Part shown: positions 18,973 through 30,470 of the stretch, piece by piece | How the letters are laid out: every line of letters begins with the position of its first letter | Numbering within the stretch: position 1 is the stretch's first letter | Assembly (NCBI GenBank): GCA_014529385.2 | Contig: CM043959.1 | Span: 51,325,253-51,389,252 of the forward strand | Direction: 5' to 3' | Source: Adiantum capillus-veneris | Lineage: Eukaryota > Streptophyta > Polypodiopsida > Polypodiales > Pteridaceae | Length of the DNA stretch: 64,000 bases | Notes under the pieces: model-generated | The model's input: the letters and a program-made list of their open reading frames with translations, nothing else | What the model was told of the DNA's origin: nothing | Database searches by the model: none | Program-made: the position numbers and the translations under genes

Positions 18973-19928
18973 TGTTGGACGGGAAGTCTCACACACCCAT
19001 GAAGTGCATGCAAACACTACCTAGATCAACATAATGTCAATCGAGGACATAGATGACACGATAGGCACACGGAGGAAATCTCTTTAGCTTGTCAAGCTGA
19101 GACCATCCTACACATACAACACTCTAGAAGGCCAACTAAACCACAATCCAGATCCTCACTGCTCTCAACTACACCATCTAGCCACATACACACATACGGA
19201 AGGTAACTCACCTAATCATGCCGGATTCATACGAAACTTAAGGAACACCATCCCCTCACTAGGGTACACCTGTCCCTAAGCTTCTACACTCAAAACCCTC
19301 ACTCTAAACTTGTCTGCGGAAAACGCGTAGGATGACAGAGCAGAATTTTGAAAGTGCCCGAAACTGAAATTTATGAGTACCTATGCGTAGCTTATGTCAC
19401 CACGATTCTATAGACTACTAGCACGCAGAAAATAGACATCGTTTGATACACTTACGGCCACAAATAGCTCGTAGATGCGTCGGCGTGTGCGCTTCGTCTC
19501 GCGTGGAATGCTTGGTGTTGTCGCGTAGCTCTCCTCGAGCCTACAACAATGGTGCAGTTGGATCTCCAATGTGTTGAGCGAGCGGGGCGTAGCGAGAGGA
19601 TGAAGCTCACACTCACTCTCTTTCTCTCTCACACACAGTAGACGACAGCGCTCAAGTTTGATTATGATAAAAGTCTTCTTTACAAAATGACCTAGGTACC
19701 TTATATACTAAGGCTACCTTAGGTTTAACCAAAAATGGGGTTGAAAGGGTCAAATGGCTTTGTATTTACAATCTGGAAGTGCCATTGCACCCCGGCTTCT
19801 GAAACTAGAATAACTACTCATTACAAATGACATTTATAGCCATAATCCGCAGCATTTCATAACTCGCAAAAGATACGACTTTGGTACGAAACTTGAGTTA
19901 TGTTGTGTTGTTGACCCAACGGTCAACA
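18973..19928 (-). repeat. 5' LTR of element H (956 bp)
   Basis: Starts TGTTGACC and ends CCAACA on the minus strand, next to the PBS. A TATATAAG box lies on the minus strand at about 19700-19707. A 12-base half palindrome (ACGCGTAGGATG) occurs at 19323-19334. Only 19698-19928 is shared with the 3' LTR edge. Confidence 0.85.
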
Positions 19929-20648
19929 CTTCAGCTTCGGGAGTATAGATTGCAGATTACAGGTTACAGGTTACAAGTTACAGATTACAGGTTACAAGTA
20001 CAGGTACAGGTACTGGTGATTCACATAGGTACAGGTAGCTGGAGTAGAGTGATACACTGGCAAGTGGGAGTCACTTGCAGGTACCGTGGGTATGCATCAT
20101 TTGGTACCTATTTGAGTGCATTGTCTGGTATTGTACGTTACTTGTGGATACTGCCATTGTACGCATTTGTGGAGACATATTTGGTTTTATTTGGCTGTCC
20201 CAGCCATTTCTCAGACTTGGTTTGGAAGATAGTCATTTCTGAGACTTGACTATACGAGATTTGCATAAGCTTTCGTGAGAGGGTCGATAGCGTGAGATTT
20301 TATTGAGCTGGGGGATTCTCAAATGTGAGATGCTTTTGGTGATACAGGTGGCTAGAGCACCCTTTTTGTGACCTCGCCATAGGCTATGTACTAGTGATTC
20401 CTACTTGATGCTCGGGTTCTATTGATTGGCAGATTATGCATACATTTACAGTCTATATTTTGGGTTCTTACTGCTCTACTTCTAGGGAAACTCTGCCAAA
20501 AATTTTCCAAGTTGTGATGGCTAGTTTTTTGTTTTTTGAGCCATTTATGATGTTATGCTGCTGAAATTCTGGCAAAATTAGAGGATAAGTCAAGTGTGCC
20601 TTCTTGGGAGCTACATGGTTGGCTTTAATGGATGATCAAAATGGACCT
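19929..20648. other. Gap between H and G with a TTACAG-type tandem repeat
   Basis: 19954-20020 is an imperfect 7-8-bp repeat (GATTACAG/GTTACAG/GTTACAAG, then GTACAG). The rest has no recognised feature. The 5' LTR of G is not seen here. Confidence 0.55.
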
Positions 20649-20948
20649 CAATTCACTCCTTTTCATTTAACACAAAGAATCCAAATAAATGTCCATGTGT
20701 CCAGGAAGATTTTTTTCTAGCAGCACATAGTCTTTATGTTTGGGCCAAGAAGATTAAGAGAGATACCGGAATGCCCTTTGCCTGTTGTAATTCCGATGAT
20801 GAACTATGAAAACTCATTTGATGTGCATGTGTTTGTCCTTATCGAAAGACAAGCTCCATTGAAGGTTCTAAGGATTGAGTCAGTCAAAAGTTTTGGGTTC
20901 TTGCACGTGTGTTCGAAGGGGTTCTCAAAGCATTGAACTTGGGTAGCC

Positions 20949-21518
20949 ATGGATTTCTCTTATCCGGAGTTTCATGGAAGAAGTGATGAAGATGTGGAGG
21001 ACTTTTTGGAAAAGATGGAGGTTGCCTGCATTAGCAACCAGATTCATGACCCGACACAGATGTTAGGTCTTCTCCAAATTTGTTTGAAGAGTGATGCATG
21101 AGTTTGGTCCAAAGCATTTGAGGAGGAGTTGCATGTGGCTGATCCACTTGTAAGATTGAGTTGGGACAATCTAAGGCATGGATTGGAAAAGGAGTTTGTG
21201 AAGACAGAAGATCCTGATAAAGTGGGGCAAGAAGTACAAGGTTTGGTGCAAAAGGAAGGTGAGCCAGTAGATGAGTACATACGTAAGTTTTCATTGTCAT
21301 GGGAGCGGATGTGCAAGGCCTTAGCACCACAAGTATCCCCACTTGACATGATGAAGAAGGATAGATTCTTGGCTGGTCTTTGGGAGAATATACATTGGAG
21401 AGTGGAGCTAAAGAAGCCTAGAACATATGAAGATGCATTGGAGGTGGCAAGGAACAAAGAGTGGAAGCAGAGAAAAATGAGCCATTTAGGGGTGGAGTGT
21501 TCGCCCCAGGAGGTCTGA
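20949..21518 (+). pseudogene. Gag capsid of element G
   Basis: Frame from the ATG at 20949 (MDFSYPEFHGRSDEDVEDFL) with one TGA at 21099-21101, then open to 21518. The middle fits the Retrotrans_gag pattern: LSWDNLRHGLEKEF, VQKEGEPVDEYIRKFSLSWERM, then FLAGLWENIHWRVELKKP and EDALEVARNKEWKQRK. Nucleocapsid sequence continues downstream in other frames. Confidence 0.75.
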
Positions 21519-22296
21519 GTTTCAACCTATGGACTCTTTGCAAGGTCGCATGCCAGGGGTTAATCATGAACCAGTTGTTTCGGTTACTCCTTAGTTTATG
21601 CCAGCAGTGGTCACTACAACAATGCAAGATGATGGCCTAAGGCTAGACATGAGGCAAGTGGTAGATTTAATGAAGAATCTCAGCTTAAACATGCTAGGTA
21701 ATGTGCGAAATAATCGATGTCGGGGGAGGTTTGCAAATCAGCCAGGAGGTGAAGAAAGACCCAAGAATGGTGTTGGATAAAGCAATGGTAGATTCTGGAG
21801 GCAGACGCCCACATGCTATAATTGTGGAGAGTTGGGACACATCAGCCTGCAATGTGATAAGCCACCAAGTATGGGGGGAGACATGTATCCATTGCCAAGA
21901 TAGGTGCTAACTAGGTCAAATGATTATGGCAGAAGGAACCAGTGGATTAACCCGGGAGGAAAAGGGAAAGACAAAAGTGATAAGTGTGGTCACCTTGGAG
22001 AAGGAATCAAAGCTAGAGGATACATTAGTTATGCCTATTGGGAAGAGGACCACGGAGGATAAGGAAGGAAGAAGTGCCCCAGGTCCTAGCAAGAAGAAGG
22101 GAAAGATCCATGAAGGCGAGGATGTCAAGGCCAAGAGGAAAAGAAGGGCTCGTCGCAAGTTTCATGTTTTAGATTTCCACTAGGGGATGGGAAATTAAGC
22201 TATGATTTGAAGGAGGATTTGACAAGCAGGAAAGCAGATGTTACTTTTGGGCAGCTTATAGAGATGGTGCCTAAGATAAAGTGACAGTGGAAGAGG
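21519..22296 (+). pseudogene. Nucleocapsid/spacer of element G with zinc knuckle
   Basis: A CX2CX4HX4C knuckle (CYNCGELGHISLQC) is encoded at 21814-21855, frame-shifted relative to gag. The following Lys/Glu/Arg-rich spacer (21920-22183) ends in KAKRKRRARRKF. The same knuckle and basic spacer occur in J. Confidence 0.7.
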
Positions 22297-23354
22297 ATGG
22301 TTAACCCAATGGAGAAAGAACCAGAGAGAGGTTCAGTGAAGGTGTTGGCGATGGATGAGCTACCAGACATTTTCCCAATAGTAGATGTGTGGCACAAAAG
22401 AAAAAATATAGGACAGGGTTATGTGGATGGTGGAGCCCAAATATGTGTCATAACACACTCATGCGTTGAGAAGATGGGTCTTACAGTGACTGGGGTGTGA
22501 GGCTTTTGGATCAAATTGGCAAACCATCAAAAAGTAAAATTTTTGGGTGTTGTAAAGAGTTAGAAGTGGAGGCGTATGATGCAAAGGCGGTGGTTGATTT
22601 TCATGTGATGCCAACGGGGTTGGGAGCATATCCTATTATACTGAGCAGACCATGGTTACGTGCACTGGGAGCTGTTCAAGATTGGCGACGTGGTACTATT
22701 AGCCTCTATGGAAAGACACGTGCCAAGAAGCTATATAATATGGACACAAGGAAACGATTGGAGGAGCTTTATGAAGATGAGGATGAGTCTAATGATGAAG
22801 ACTGTTCCACAGTGTCTGACGAGGACAGTGATAGTACTACCAGCAGTGATAGTACTACCAACAGTGATGAGGATGTCGATGTTGCATTTCTTTTGATGGA
22901 CAAAGAAATACAGGAGTCTGGTTTAGTCGCATTTGCAAATGAGATTGAAGATGAAAGTGAAGGGCCTTATGAAGTGATTGAAGGGCTGATGAAAATCAAG
23001 GTTGAATTGTCAAAGAAGCAGGAATTGATGACACAAATGATCAGTGGAGACCTCTCAGCTATGGAGAAGGAGATATATTTTCACATGCTGGCTAGTTTTC
23101 CTGAATTGTTTATTACTTCATATGAAGAGATCAGAAGGTTCAAAGGAGAAGAGATGCATATAGAGCTGAAAGAAGGTGCTAAGCCAGTGTGGCAAAGGCT
23201 AAGAAGGATGGGTCAAGAGCAGATGGAAGCCTTGAGGGAAGAGGTGGACAAGTTATTGAAGGCAGGGTTCATAGTCCCAGTGGAAACCACAGAATGGGTG
23301 AGTCCAGTAGTGTCCAAAGAAGGATGGGAAGTGGAGGGTTTGTGTATATTTTAA
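22297..23354 (+). pseudogene. Protease and N-terminal RT of element G
   Basis: 22297-22500 holds the protease active site GYVDGGAQICVITHS (D-G-G form). A frameshift at about 22497 leads to AYPIILSRPWLRALGAVQDW, the C-terminal protease signature. An acidic linker with repeated S-T-T-S-D units (22805-22870) follows. The RT then begins: KPVWQRLRRMGQEQM, LLKAGFIVPVETTEWVSPVV. A second frameshift near 23310 truncates it at 23354. Confidence 0.8.
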
Positions 23355-23412
23355 ACCCTTAAATGCAGCCACTAAGAAGAACCCACATCCTCTCCCATTC
23401 ATCGATCAGATC

Positions 23413-25374
23413 TTGGATTCAGTGGCAGGTTATGAGAGGTACAGTGTGTGTGATGGTTTTTCAGGGTATTTTCAATTGAAGATTGCTCTTAAAGACCGAA
23501 CAAAGAAAACTTTCATAACGCCATGGGACTGCTATTGCTACATGGTATTACCATTTGGGTTGTCAAATGGACCATCTTTCTATCAAGAGAGATCGAATTG
23601 GGTATTGGAACCATTCATTGGTAGTTGTGTTAAAGCTTTTATGGACGACTTCTGTGTCTACAGCAATAGGGCTGAACACCATGAGAAGCTGCAGATGGTA
23701 TTGGCTCGATATGATGACTGTGGAGGAAAACTAAATCCAAAGAAGTGTCATCTAGCACAGCCAAGGCTGAAGTTATTGGGCCACATGGTGTCAGAAAATG
23801 GCATTGAGGCTGATCCAGACAAGGTTAAGTCTATTATTCTTCTTCCATCACCTACGAGTACAAAGCAATTGGCAACCTTTATACACAAAGTGAAGTACAT
23901 GGCGCGGTTTATTCCATTGTCTTCACAGCTCCTATATCCATTACAACAAGTGGCAAAGCATGATCCATTGCAATGGGATGAAAAGTGTGAAGAAGTGTTT
24001 CAAGAGGTGAAAGAGATGTTAGGGGGGCTGTCAGCCATGCAGGCTCCTAATTGGGAGCAAGTGTTTTATGTAAATCCATCAGTAGGGGATGATGCCATTA
24101 GAGCCATGCTATTGCAAAAGGGGAAGAGCAGCCATTATATGAGGCCAGTGTATTGTGCAAGCCGAGGGAAGTTGGTAGCAGAGAGAAAATTCTCAGAAGT
24201 AGAGCTAGTGATGGCTAGTGTAATATTTGCTTGTCGACGATTTCATCATTACTTGCTACCACGACCTTTTGTTTTCTTGACGAGTTACGCCTTTTTACCA
24301 CAGTTAATTAATGGCACTAACATGTCAAATGTGGTCAATAAATGGGTAATTGAGCTGCAAGAGTTTGAGTTCTCTTTTTTAGTGGAAGACAGTACAAGAG
24401 CTACCCTAGCGGACTTGTTGACCTACAAGGAGAATCCCCTTATTGTTAAGGAAGAGGCGGTGAGAAAGGTAGTTGAAGAAGTGCCACAGATCAACAATGC
24501 ACATGTGTTGTTCTTTGATGGCTCATACAAAAAGAGCCATGATGCAGCTTCAGGGGGTATAGCACTTTATGATCCAGAGGGGAAGCTAGTATGCAAGAGA
24601 GGGTTCAAATTGGATGCACATAGTAACAATGAAGCTAAATATGCTACATTGGAAGCCGGATTACACATTTGTTTGAAGCATGTGATTAGAAGGTTGAGCA
24701 TAAAAGGTGATTCCTTGTTCGTTGTGAAGCAAGTGTTGGGTGTGTGGAAGAGCAAGAACACCTCATTGAAGGAAATGTGTTTCAGAATTAAAGGCTTGTT
24801 AAAAAATTTTGAAGCATGGAGCATCAGACACATTGAACATGCTCTAAATGGAGAGGCACATGAAGCAGCTCAAAGCATGATTGGGGAGCTATTTATGTTG
24901 AGGACCAATTTACCTCTTTATCATGGCCGTGAAATTTTGGCTCAAGAAGAGGAGTTTTTGCTAACAGGAATCATTCCGAAGGAAATTCAGAAGTCTAAGA
25001 AGTATGGTTTTGTGCGTAGAACATACAGGTACAAATTGATTGGTGATGTCTTATACATGAAAGGGGCAGATCTCGTGTTGGGGCGTGTACCTTGGCGGGA
25101 GGAACTTTATAGAGTGTTGGAAGAGAATCATGAAGGCACATGTGGCAGCCATTTAGCTCTAAAGATCACCTTGCATAAGATCTTGCAAGAAGGGTATGTA
25201 TGGCCTAGTTTGCACAAGGATGTTCACCATTGGTGTAGGTCTTGCAATAGATGTCAAGCAGTTGGGAAGAGAGTGTTGAAGCCAGAGTTACCAAAAACCA
25301 TTATGGTGTTTGATGTGTTTGAAAAGTGGGGGATTGATGCAATAGGCCCGTTACCTATCACAAGCAGGGGCTAA
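23413..25374 (+). pseudogene. RT, RNase H, second RNase H and integrase N-terminus of element G
   Basis: 653 codons. RT core with VLPFGLSNGPSFYQ and the catalytic box FMDDFCVYS (F-x-D-D), then LGHMVSENGIEADPDKV. The gypsy RNase H follows (FYVNPSVGDDAIRAMLLQ). A second, archaeal-type RNase H starts at about residue 370 (VLFFDGSYKKSHDAASGG, SNNEAKYATLEAGL, IKGDSLFVVKQV). The integrase zinc domain (HEGTCGSHLALK..., CRSCNRCQ) and first catalytic Asp (WGIDAIGPLP) follow. A TAA at 25372-25374 ends the frame; the G' copy has Lys there, so this is a point mutation. Confidence 0.88.
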
Positions 25375-25392
25375 AGCTTTATTCTGACTGCA

Positions 25393-26262
25393 GTGGACTA
25401 TCTCTCTAGATGGGTAGAGGCTATAGCAGTAAAACAAATCACTGCAAAGAATGTGGCAAAATTTGTGTACGATGAAATATGTTACAAGTTTGGGGTGCCA
25501 CTAGAGCTACTTCCAGATAAGGGGCCAGGATTTAGAGCTAAACTACTAGACTTCTTGTGCACAAAGATGAAGATTAGGCACCATCATACCACTCCTTATT
25601 ACCCGTATTGTAATGGATTAAATGAAAGATTCAATGGAGAGTTGGTACTTCTTTAGAAAGTGATGGAGCACCAAGGAAAGAATTGGGATTTGGAATTGCC
25701 TAGTGCATTATTGGGTACAGTGTTTACTCCATTTCATTTGGTATATGGAAAGGAAGCACTATTGCCTGTGGAAGTAGAGTTGCCTGTGGTCAAGATGTTA
25801 GAGAAGTTTCTTGGGCCACCTAGTGATGCATTCAAAGAGAGGCTCTTACAATTACAAGAGGTTCAACAAGATAGGATGAGCGCATTGGAACATTATGGGG
25901 AGATGCAGAAGAAGGCTTTGGCAAAGATAAATGAAAAGGTCAAAAGTAAGGGTATCAAGAAGCATGACTTGGTTTTGAGCTACAACAGTAAGCTGGACAA
26001 CACCTTCCAAAAGAAGTTTCAAATTAAGTGGGAAGGCCCTTTCAAGGTAGTGGAGTGTTTTCCGAATGGTACATATCAGTTGGCTAACCTGGATGGGATT
26101 TTACATAAGTCAAGGATAAATGGATTGAATTTTAAATTGTATCATGCTAGATTGATGATGGTAGAGCAAGATGAGCTGTCTGCAGAACAAGTAATATCTG
26201 TGAGGGATGAGGAGACCTGTGACGCGGCGAGTCTCATATCTCTTTTTGCTGTTGTCTGCTGA
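25393..26262 (+). pseudogene. Integrase core and C-terminus of element G
   Basis: Same frame as the preceding piece. It contains the second catalytic Asp (LLPDKGPGFRAKLLDF) and catalytic Glu (NGLNERFNGEL). A TAG at about 25654 and a short deletion (the G' WAYRTSVKTGTG segment is missing) separate 25660-26262. That part carries HLVYGKEALLPVEVELP and a GPY/F-like module (KWEGPFKVVECFPNGTYQLA). No chromodomain follows. Confidence 0.85.
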
Positions 26263-26289
26263 TCATGAATGATCTAGCAAGATAAGGGA

Positions 26290-27030
26290 TGGGCAAACTA
26301 TGTTAGGAGTTTTTTGAAAGAAGTGATTGCACATATGTACATACACATGCATCCACTTCACGTGGTGGCAGGATGCATTATTGGAAAAAGTTGAGTGCCA
26401 GGTGTACGGATGGATGCAGTAGGGTGACAACTATGCACTGCGAGGCCACTTTTTGACCTATTTGGGGACCGTTTGAGGTCAATGAAAAGGCCAAAGGTGC
26501 CCAAGTAATAAAGCTAAGTGTGGGAACTGAAAAACGTGAGAGAAGGCCAGAAAAAACGTAGAGAGAAGAGAAAGAACAACCGCAAGTGAGTTTTTGCTGT
26601 TTTTGGAGCCTGTTTTGGCCATAAACTACTCATCCGAGGTTAGATTTGAGAACTTTGACATTGTAGACTGGAGTTTTGGGCCTTTCCAGACACGATGGCG
26701 CTGTCCATTTTTCCAAATTGCTCATTGTTTTTTTGCTGTTTTGGCTGTGTAAGTTTCTCCTATGAGCGAAGCTTCTGCTCCAATTTGTGATTGTATCTAG
26801 CATATTTTACCCATATTGTGTGAGCTATTTGCCCCATTTGTGCTGGCCCAAGCTCAATTGTATATAAACATCAGAAATTATCCTCTTTTGAGTTGAGTTT
26901 TTTGGGTATGTGTGTGTGTGTCTCTCTCTCTATGTGTGTGGAGTGGGCAAATGGATAGTCTCTCTCCTGTCACTCCATCGATGTGTTCCCTGTCTCGGCC
27001 AGTGGGTTGTGTAAGCCGAGTGATGCCCCA

Positions 27031-27064
<34 letters not shown>

Positions 27065-27126
27065 CATCCCAAGATTGCGTGTCGGGTCATTATAGAGGCG
27101 TTGTGTGTGTTTCCATCCCACTCACA
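26290..27126 (+). repeat. 3' LTR of element G (837 bp)
   Basis: Starts TGGGCAAAC and ends CTCACA. It matches the G' LTR 61563-62717 (1155 bp) except for a deletion of roughly 300 bp near 26350. It contains TATATAAA at 26861-26868 and a (GT)n run at 27033-27062. Confidence 0.85.
26861..26868 (+). promoter_or_regulatory. TATA box of the G LTR
   Basis: TATATAAA, about 260 bp before the LTR end. The matching G' position reads TATCTAAA on the minus strand. Confidence 0.6.
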
Positions 27127-27202
27127 ATGGGATTGCAGTGGTACATAAAGAAAAAGGGTCTCGCCTGATCAAAAAATAAGTGAAACTTTCTCAACGGACT
27201 CT

Positions 27203-28164
27203 TTGGTAACAATGAATGGATCAGTATGTTTTACAAAACTGAAAGATATGAAGAGATGCAAAAGGAAATATGTACATAATGTACAAAGAGGCATGAAAAA
27301 GAGTGGGTTGCTAGAGCCTACTGAAAATGTTTTGGGTTTGTGTCATCAAGTTTCTTCTGTAGGTAGTACGGGTGAGCTTGATGCTATAATGGATTCAAGG
27401 TTGCATCTTAAAACTGAAGTTGTGGAAGTATGCTCTATGGAAATGTATCAAGTAATAGAAGCTTTTAAAGAAAACCAATGTTTTAAGCAAGCAGTTGGCC
27501 CATAAGTCCATGTTGAAACTAAATACAAGAGTGTAGCAAAGAAGGTGAAACCAATAGCTTTACCCTTACCACCCAACAATGGGGCAAACATTGAGCAAGC
27601 TTCTTTGCAACCAAGTTTGAGGAATCCTAAAAAGATTGGGCACACCTTCACAAGGAGTCTTTTCAAGAGTTGTAGACTGATTGCGAGGAGTTTCTAACAC
27701 AGGAGAAGACAATGTGATTTAAAGAAATGCTTTCAAAGCATGGTAAGGCTTTTGCATTTGAGCCACATGAGATAGGATGTGTTGATCCTTCTATTGTAGC
27801 TCCTATGGTAATTTTTACAATACCTCATGTGCCTTGGAATCTGCGGTCTATTCCAGTTCCAAAGGCTCATTTGCCCAAGTTAGTAGAGCTATTGAATGAA
27901 AAGATCAAAATGGGAATTTTGGAGCCTTCTTGTGCTCCATATTCAAACAGGTGGTTCACAGTTCCAAAGAAGAATGGTGCTCTACGCTTCATCCAAGATA
28001 TGCAACCGGTGAACAAGGTGACAATTAGGAATGTAGAAACAGGTCCAATTGTGGATGAGTTTGCAAAGGCGTTTTCAAGGAGGGAAATCTACTCGATGGG
28101 GAATCTCTACTCAGGGTATGATCAATTTCATCTTGCAATTGAAAGCAGAGACTTGAAAACTTGA
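27203..28164 (+). pseudogene. Linker and N-terminal RT of element M
   Basis: Pieces 27203-27505 and 27727-28164, broken by frameshifts. The linker resembles F (VCSMEMYQVIEAFK). The RT half contains GKAFAFEPHEIGCVDPSIV, FTIPHVPWNLRSIPVPKA, GILEPSCAPYSNRWFTVPKK and LRFIQDMQPVNKVTIRN. This is RT fingers and palm, in a style different from the G/J and E lineages. Confidence 0.78.
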
Positions 28165-28242
28165 GGACACCTTTGGGTTTGGTAAGGATGTGTACCTTGC
28201 CACACAGGGAGCAACCAACTCGGTTGCACATATGATGAATGG

Positions 28243-28952
28243 ATGAATAAGGTCTTATGTGACTTTATACCTCAAATCACAATGCCTTTCATTGATGATC
28301 TGCCTATCAAAGGATGTGAAGAAGTTGGGAAAGATGAATCTTTAGATATTAGGGGGTGCCACAGGTTTGTGAAAAAACAGATAAATGATTGTGATAAAAT
28401 TCTATCTAGGTTGGAGGAAGTGAATCTTACTTTGTCATTGAGAAAGTCTATATTTATTTTCAATGAATTTCTCATTGTGGGGCACATATGCGAGCCATAT
28501 GGAAGGAAACCTTGTCCAACAAAGATAGATGCCATCCACAAAATGAAAGAAACATGCATTAGCATCACGAAGGTTAGAAGGTTTCGGGGAGCATGTGTCT
28601 TTTATGTTATTTGGATTCCATTATACACATGTAGCTAATCCTCTTTATCAATTACTTAGAAAGAATCAAAAGTTTAAATGGACAGAAGTACATGTAAAAT
28701 CCATGAAAAAGCTAAAGGAGAGCACCAAATTTGAGAAATGTAGACTATGAGTATCAAAGGCCAATAATTATGGCAGTAGACACCAGTCCTACACGAATTG
28801 GATGGACAATAGGGCAAGATGATGATGAAGGACACATATATGTGGTGAGATTTGGAGCAAAGGTACTAAATGCTCACAAAAGAAACTATCCACAGATAAA
28901 GAGAGAGTTATGGGGTATGATTACAGCCTTGAAAAATGGTAAAGACTACTAA
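28243..28952 (+). pseudogene. RT palm/thumb and RNase H of element M
   Basis: 28243-28638 has the catalytic box MPFIDDLPIKGCEE, then LSLRKSIFIFNEFLIVGHIC and RRFRGACVFYVIWIP. 28731-28952 has the RNase H start IIMAVDTSPTRIGWTIGQ and KRNYPQIKRELWGMI. Frames are offset by indels. The D-D-x-P-I-K-G and V-D-T-S-x-x-x-I-G-W signatures are shared with F. Confidence 0.8.
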
Positions 28953-29100
28953 TGCATGTGTGGTTGTAGAAACAAATTGTCTACCACTTCTTGGGATGAT
29001 TACAAGTTGCTCAATGGCAGACATTGCTATGTTGCAGTGGATTGCCTACATTTAGTCCTTAAATCTCGAGTTTAAGCACATTGCACGTAGAGACAATATA

Positions 29101-30430
29101 GTGGCAGATATGCTATCAAGGGCAAGGTATGAAGATGAGTCACAAATGATTGATGAGGGAGATGATGTAGACACAAAGTTCTATTCTATTTTTCATGTCA
29201 AAGGTAACAATGTCTGCATGACTAATCCAATTGAATTGTTCTTGAAAGAGGTTTATGACGGTGATTGGCTCCTTATTGAAAGCTACTTGAGTACCCTAAC
29301 AAAACAGGATACTTGGTTTGAACAAGAATTCAGGAGGATACACAGGAAAGCATATGAGTACTTTTTGAGGGATGGTTACTTGTGGAAGAATCCTAAACAA
29401 AAGGGTGCTACACCAAAGGGTTATATGTAAAAAAGAGACTCAAGTAAAGCTCATGCAAGAGTTTCATGAGTCTATGGGCTGGACACAGGGGTGTGTGGGC
29501 AATCTTTTCCAAGTTGAAAGAAAAATATTGGTGGAAGGGTATGTATGAAGATGTATCTCAATTTGTAGAGTTGTGTGTAGCTTGTCAAATGTATTCAAAT
29601 TTTTGCCATTATGATGGATTGCACCCTACATATCCACTATCCATGCTCTATAAATGGGTTGTGGATCTAGTCACAATGGACTCTGGCAAATGAGATGATT
29701 AGTTCTTGCGCGAGAGGACCTAATTAACCAGGTTGAAGGGCGGGCATTAAGAGCTAAAACCACAGAATATGTATAAAAATTCTTTCTTGATGAGGTGATT
29801 TTCCGTTATGGTTGTGTGGGAATGTTCACTGTAGACAGAGGTTAGCTGGATGCCAAGGAAGCAAGGGAGTTCTTTTCTAGATTAGGAATCAAGCTTTCTC
29901 TTACTACAACTTACAACCGTGAAGGCAATGCAAAGAGTGAAAGAGGGCATCCTCTTATCATGAAAGCTTTGGCCAAGGCTTTTGAAGGACGAGTTGGTGA
30001 GTGGAAAAAATTATTGCTATATGCTTTATGGACTGATCGTACAACACATAGTTCAGTAACTGGTTATATGCCTGCAGAGCTGATGTATGGTTAACAGCTT
30101 GTGATGCCAATTGAAAATGCAATTACCACATGGAACGTACTACCTTGGCAAGAGGGGCTTAGCAGGTAAGATTTCCTTGTATTGCACATAAGGCAACTAG
30201 AGAGAAGACCTAGAGACATTGAGGCTACAAAAGAGCGACTCAAAAATGCAAGGTTGAAAAACAAGGACTACTTATAAGTGACATCGGCTTAGGAGCAAAG
30301 CAATTGACAAAGGTGACTGGGTTTTAGTGTATGATAGTAGCCTTGATAACCAGCACATAGTCATGCATAAGTTTTCAAAAAGATGGTTTGGACCGGATGT
30401 TGTAAAGCATGTGCATAAAAATGATACTCA
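29101..30430 (+). pseudogene. Integrase of element M
   Basis: 29101-29430 begins VADMLSRARYEDE and includes a domain ending GYLWKNPKQ. 29466-29693 has the zinc domain (AGHRGVWAIF...YWWKGMYEDV, CVACQ) and VVDLVTM. After 29694 several stops interrupt the frame, but D-R-G and E-G-N-A-K-S-E-R-G-H catalytic-core remnants (about 29835 and 29925) and a FSKRWFGP C-terminal module near 30380 can still be read. Confidence 0.75.
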
Positions 30431-30470
30431 TTAGGAGAAAGATGGACTTTGCATGGGCCTTGTAAGGAAT

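Larger units (their letters stand above)
5582..19928 (-). mobile_element. Element H: large non-autonomous gypsy-type LTR retrotransposon with palindrome-array leader
   Basis: In minus-strand order: LTR 19928-18973, PBS 18971-18955, leader with palindrome array 18954-16562, nested copia I 16561-12830, gag 12823-10784, gag continuation 10756-9761, protease and basic tail 9794-7908, long 3' region with a captured helicase piece, PPT 5813-5824, and 3' LTR edge 5812-5582. No RT, RNase H or integrase is found, so it would need enzymes in trans (a TR-GAG-like class). Excluding the 3.7-kb insertion it is still above 10 kb. The LTRs agree only over their first 231 bp. Confidence 0.8.
20649..27126 (+). 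mobile_element. Element G: Tat-like Ty3/gypsy retrotransposon, 5' LTR missing
   Basis: Order: gag 20949, zinc knuckle 21814-21855, protease, RT, RNase H, a second RNase H, integrase to 26262, and 3' LTR 26290-27126. The second RNase H between the usual RNase H and integrase is the hallmark of the Tat/Ogre group. Several stops and frameshifts make it inactive. On the right it joins element M without a gap at 27127, so G inserted into M. The left start is approximate. Confidence 0.82.
27127..30470 (+). mobile_element. Element M: decayed gypsy element of the F lineage, 5' part lost
   Basis: The sequence right of the G LTR (GGGATTGCAGTGGTAC) matches the inner part of element F (46440-46460, minus strand). 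The order protease-RT linker, RT, RNase H, integrase then follows F. The left half is not found left of G. Its 3' LTR cannot be delimited; a purine run before TGGATGTGG near 30636 is only a candidate. Confidence 0.75.

Noticed and set aside
20736-20936. 66-codon plus-strand frame before G gag
   Set aside because: No recognised domain and not seen in J or G'; treated as leader.
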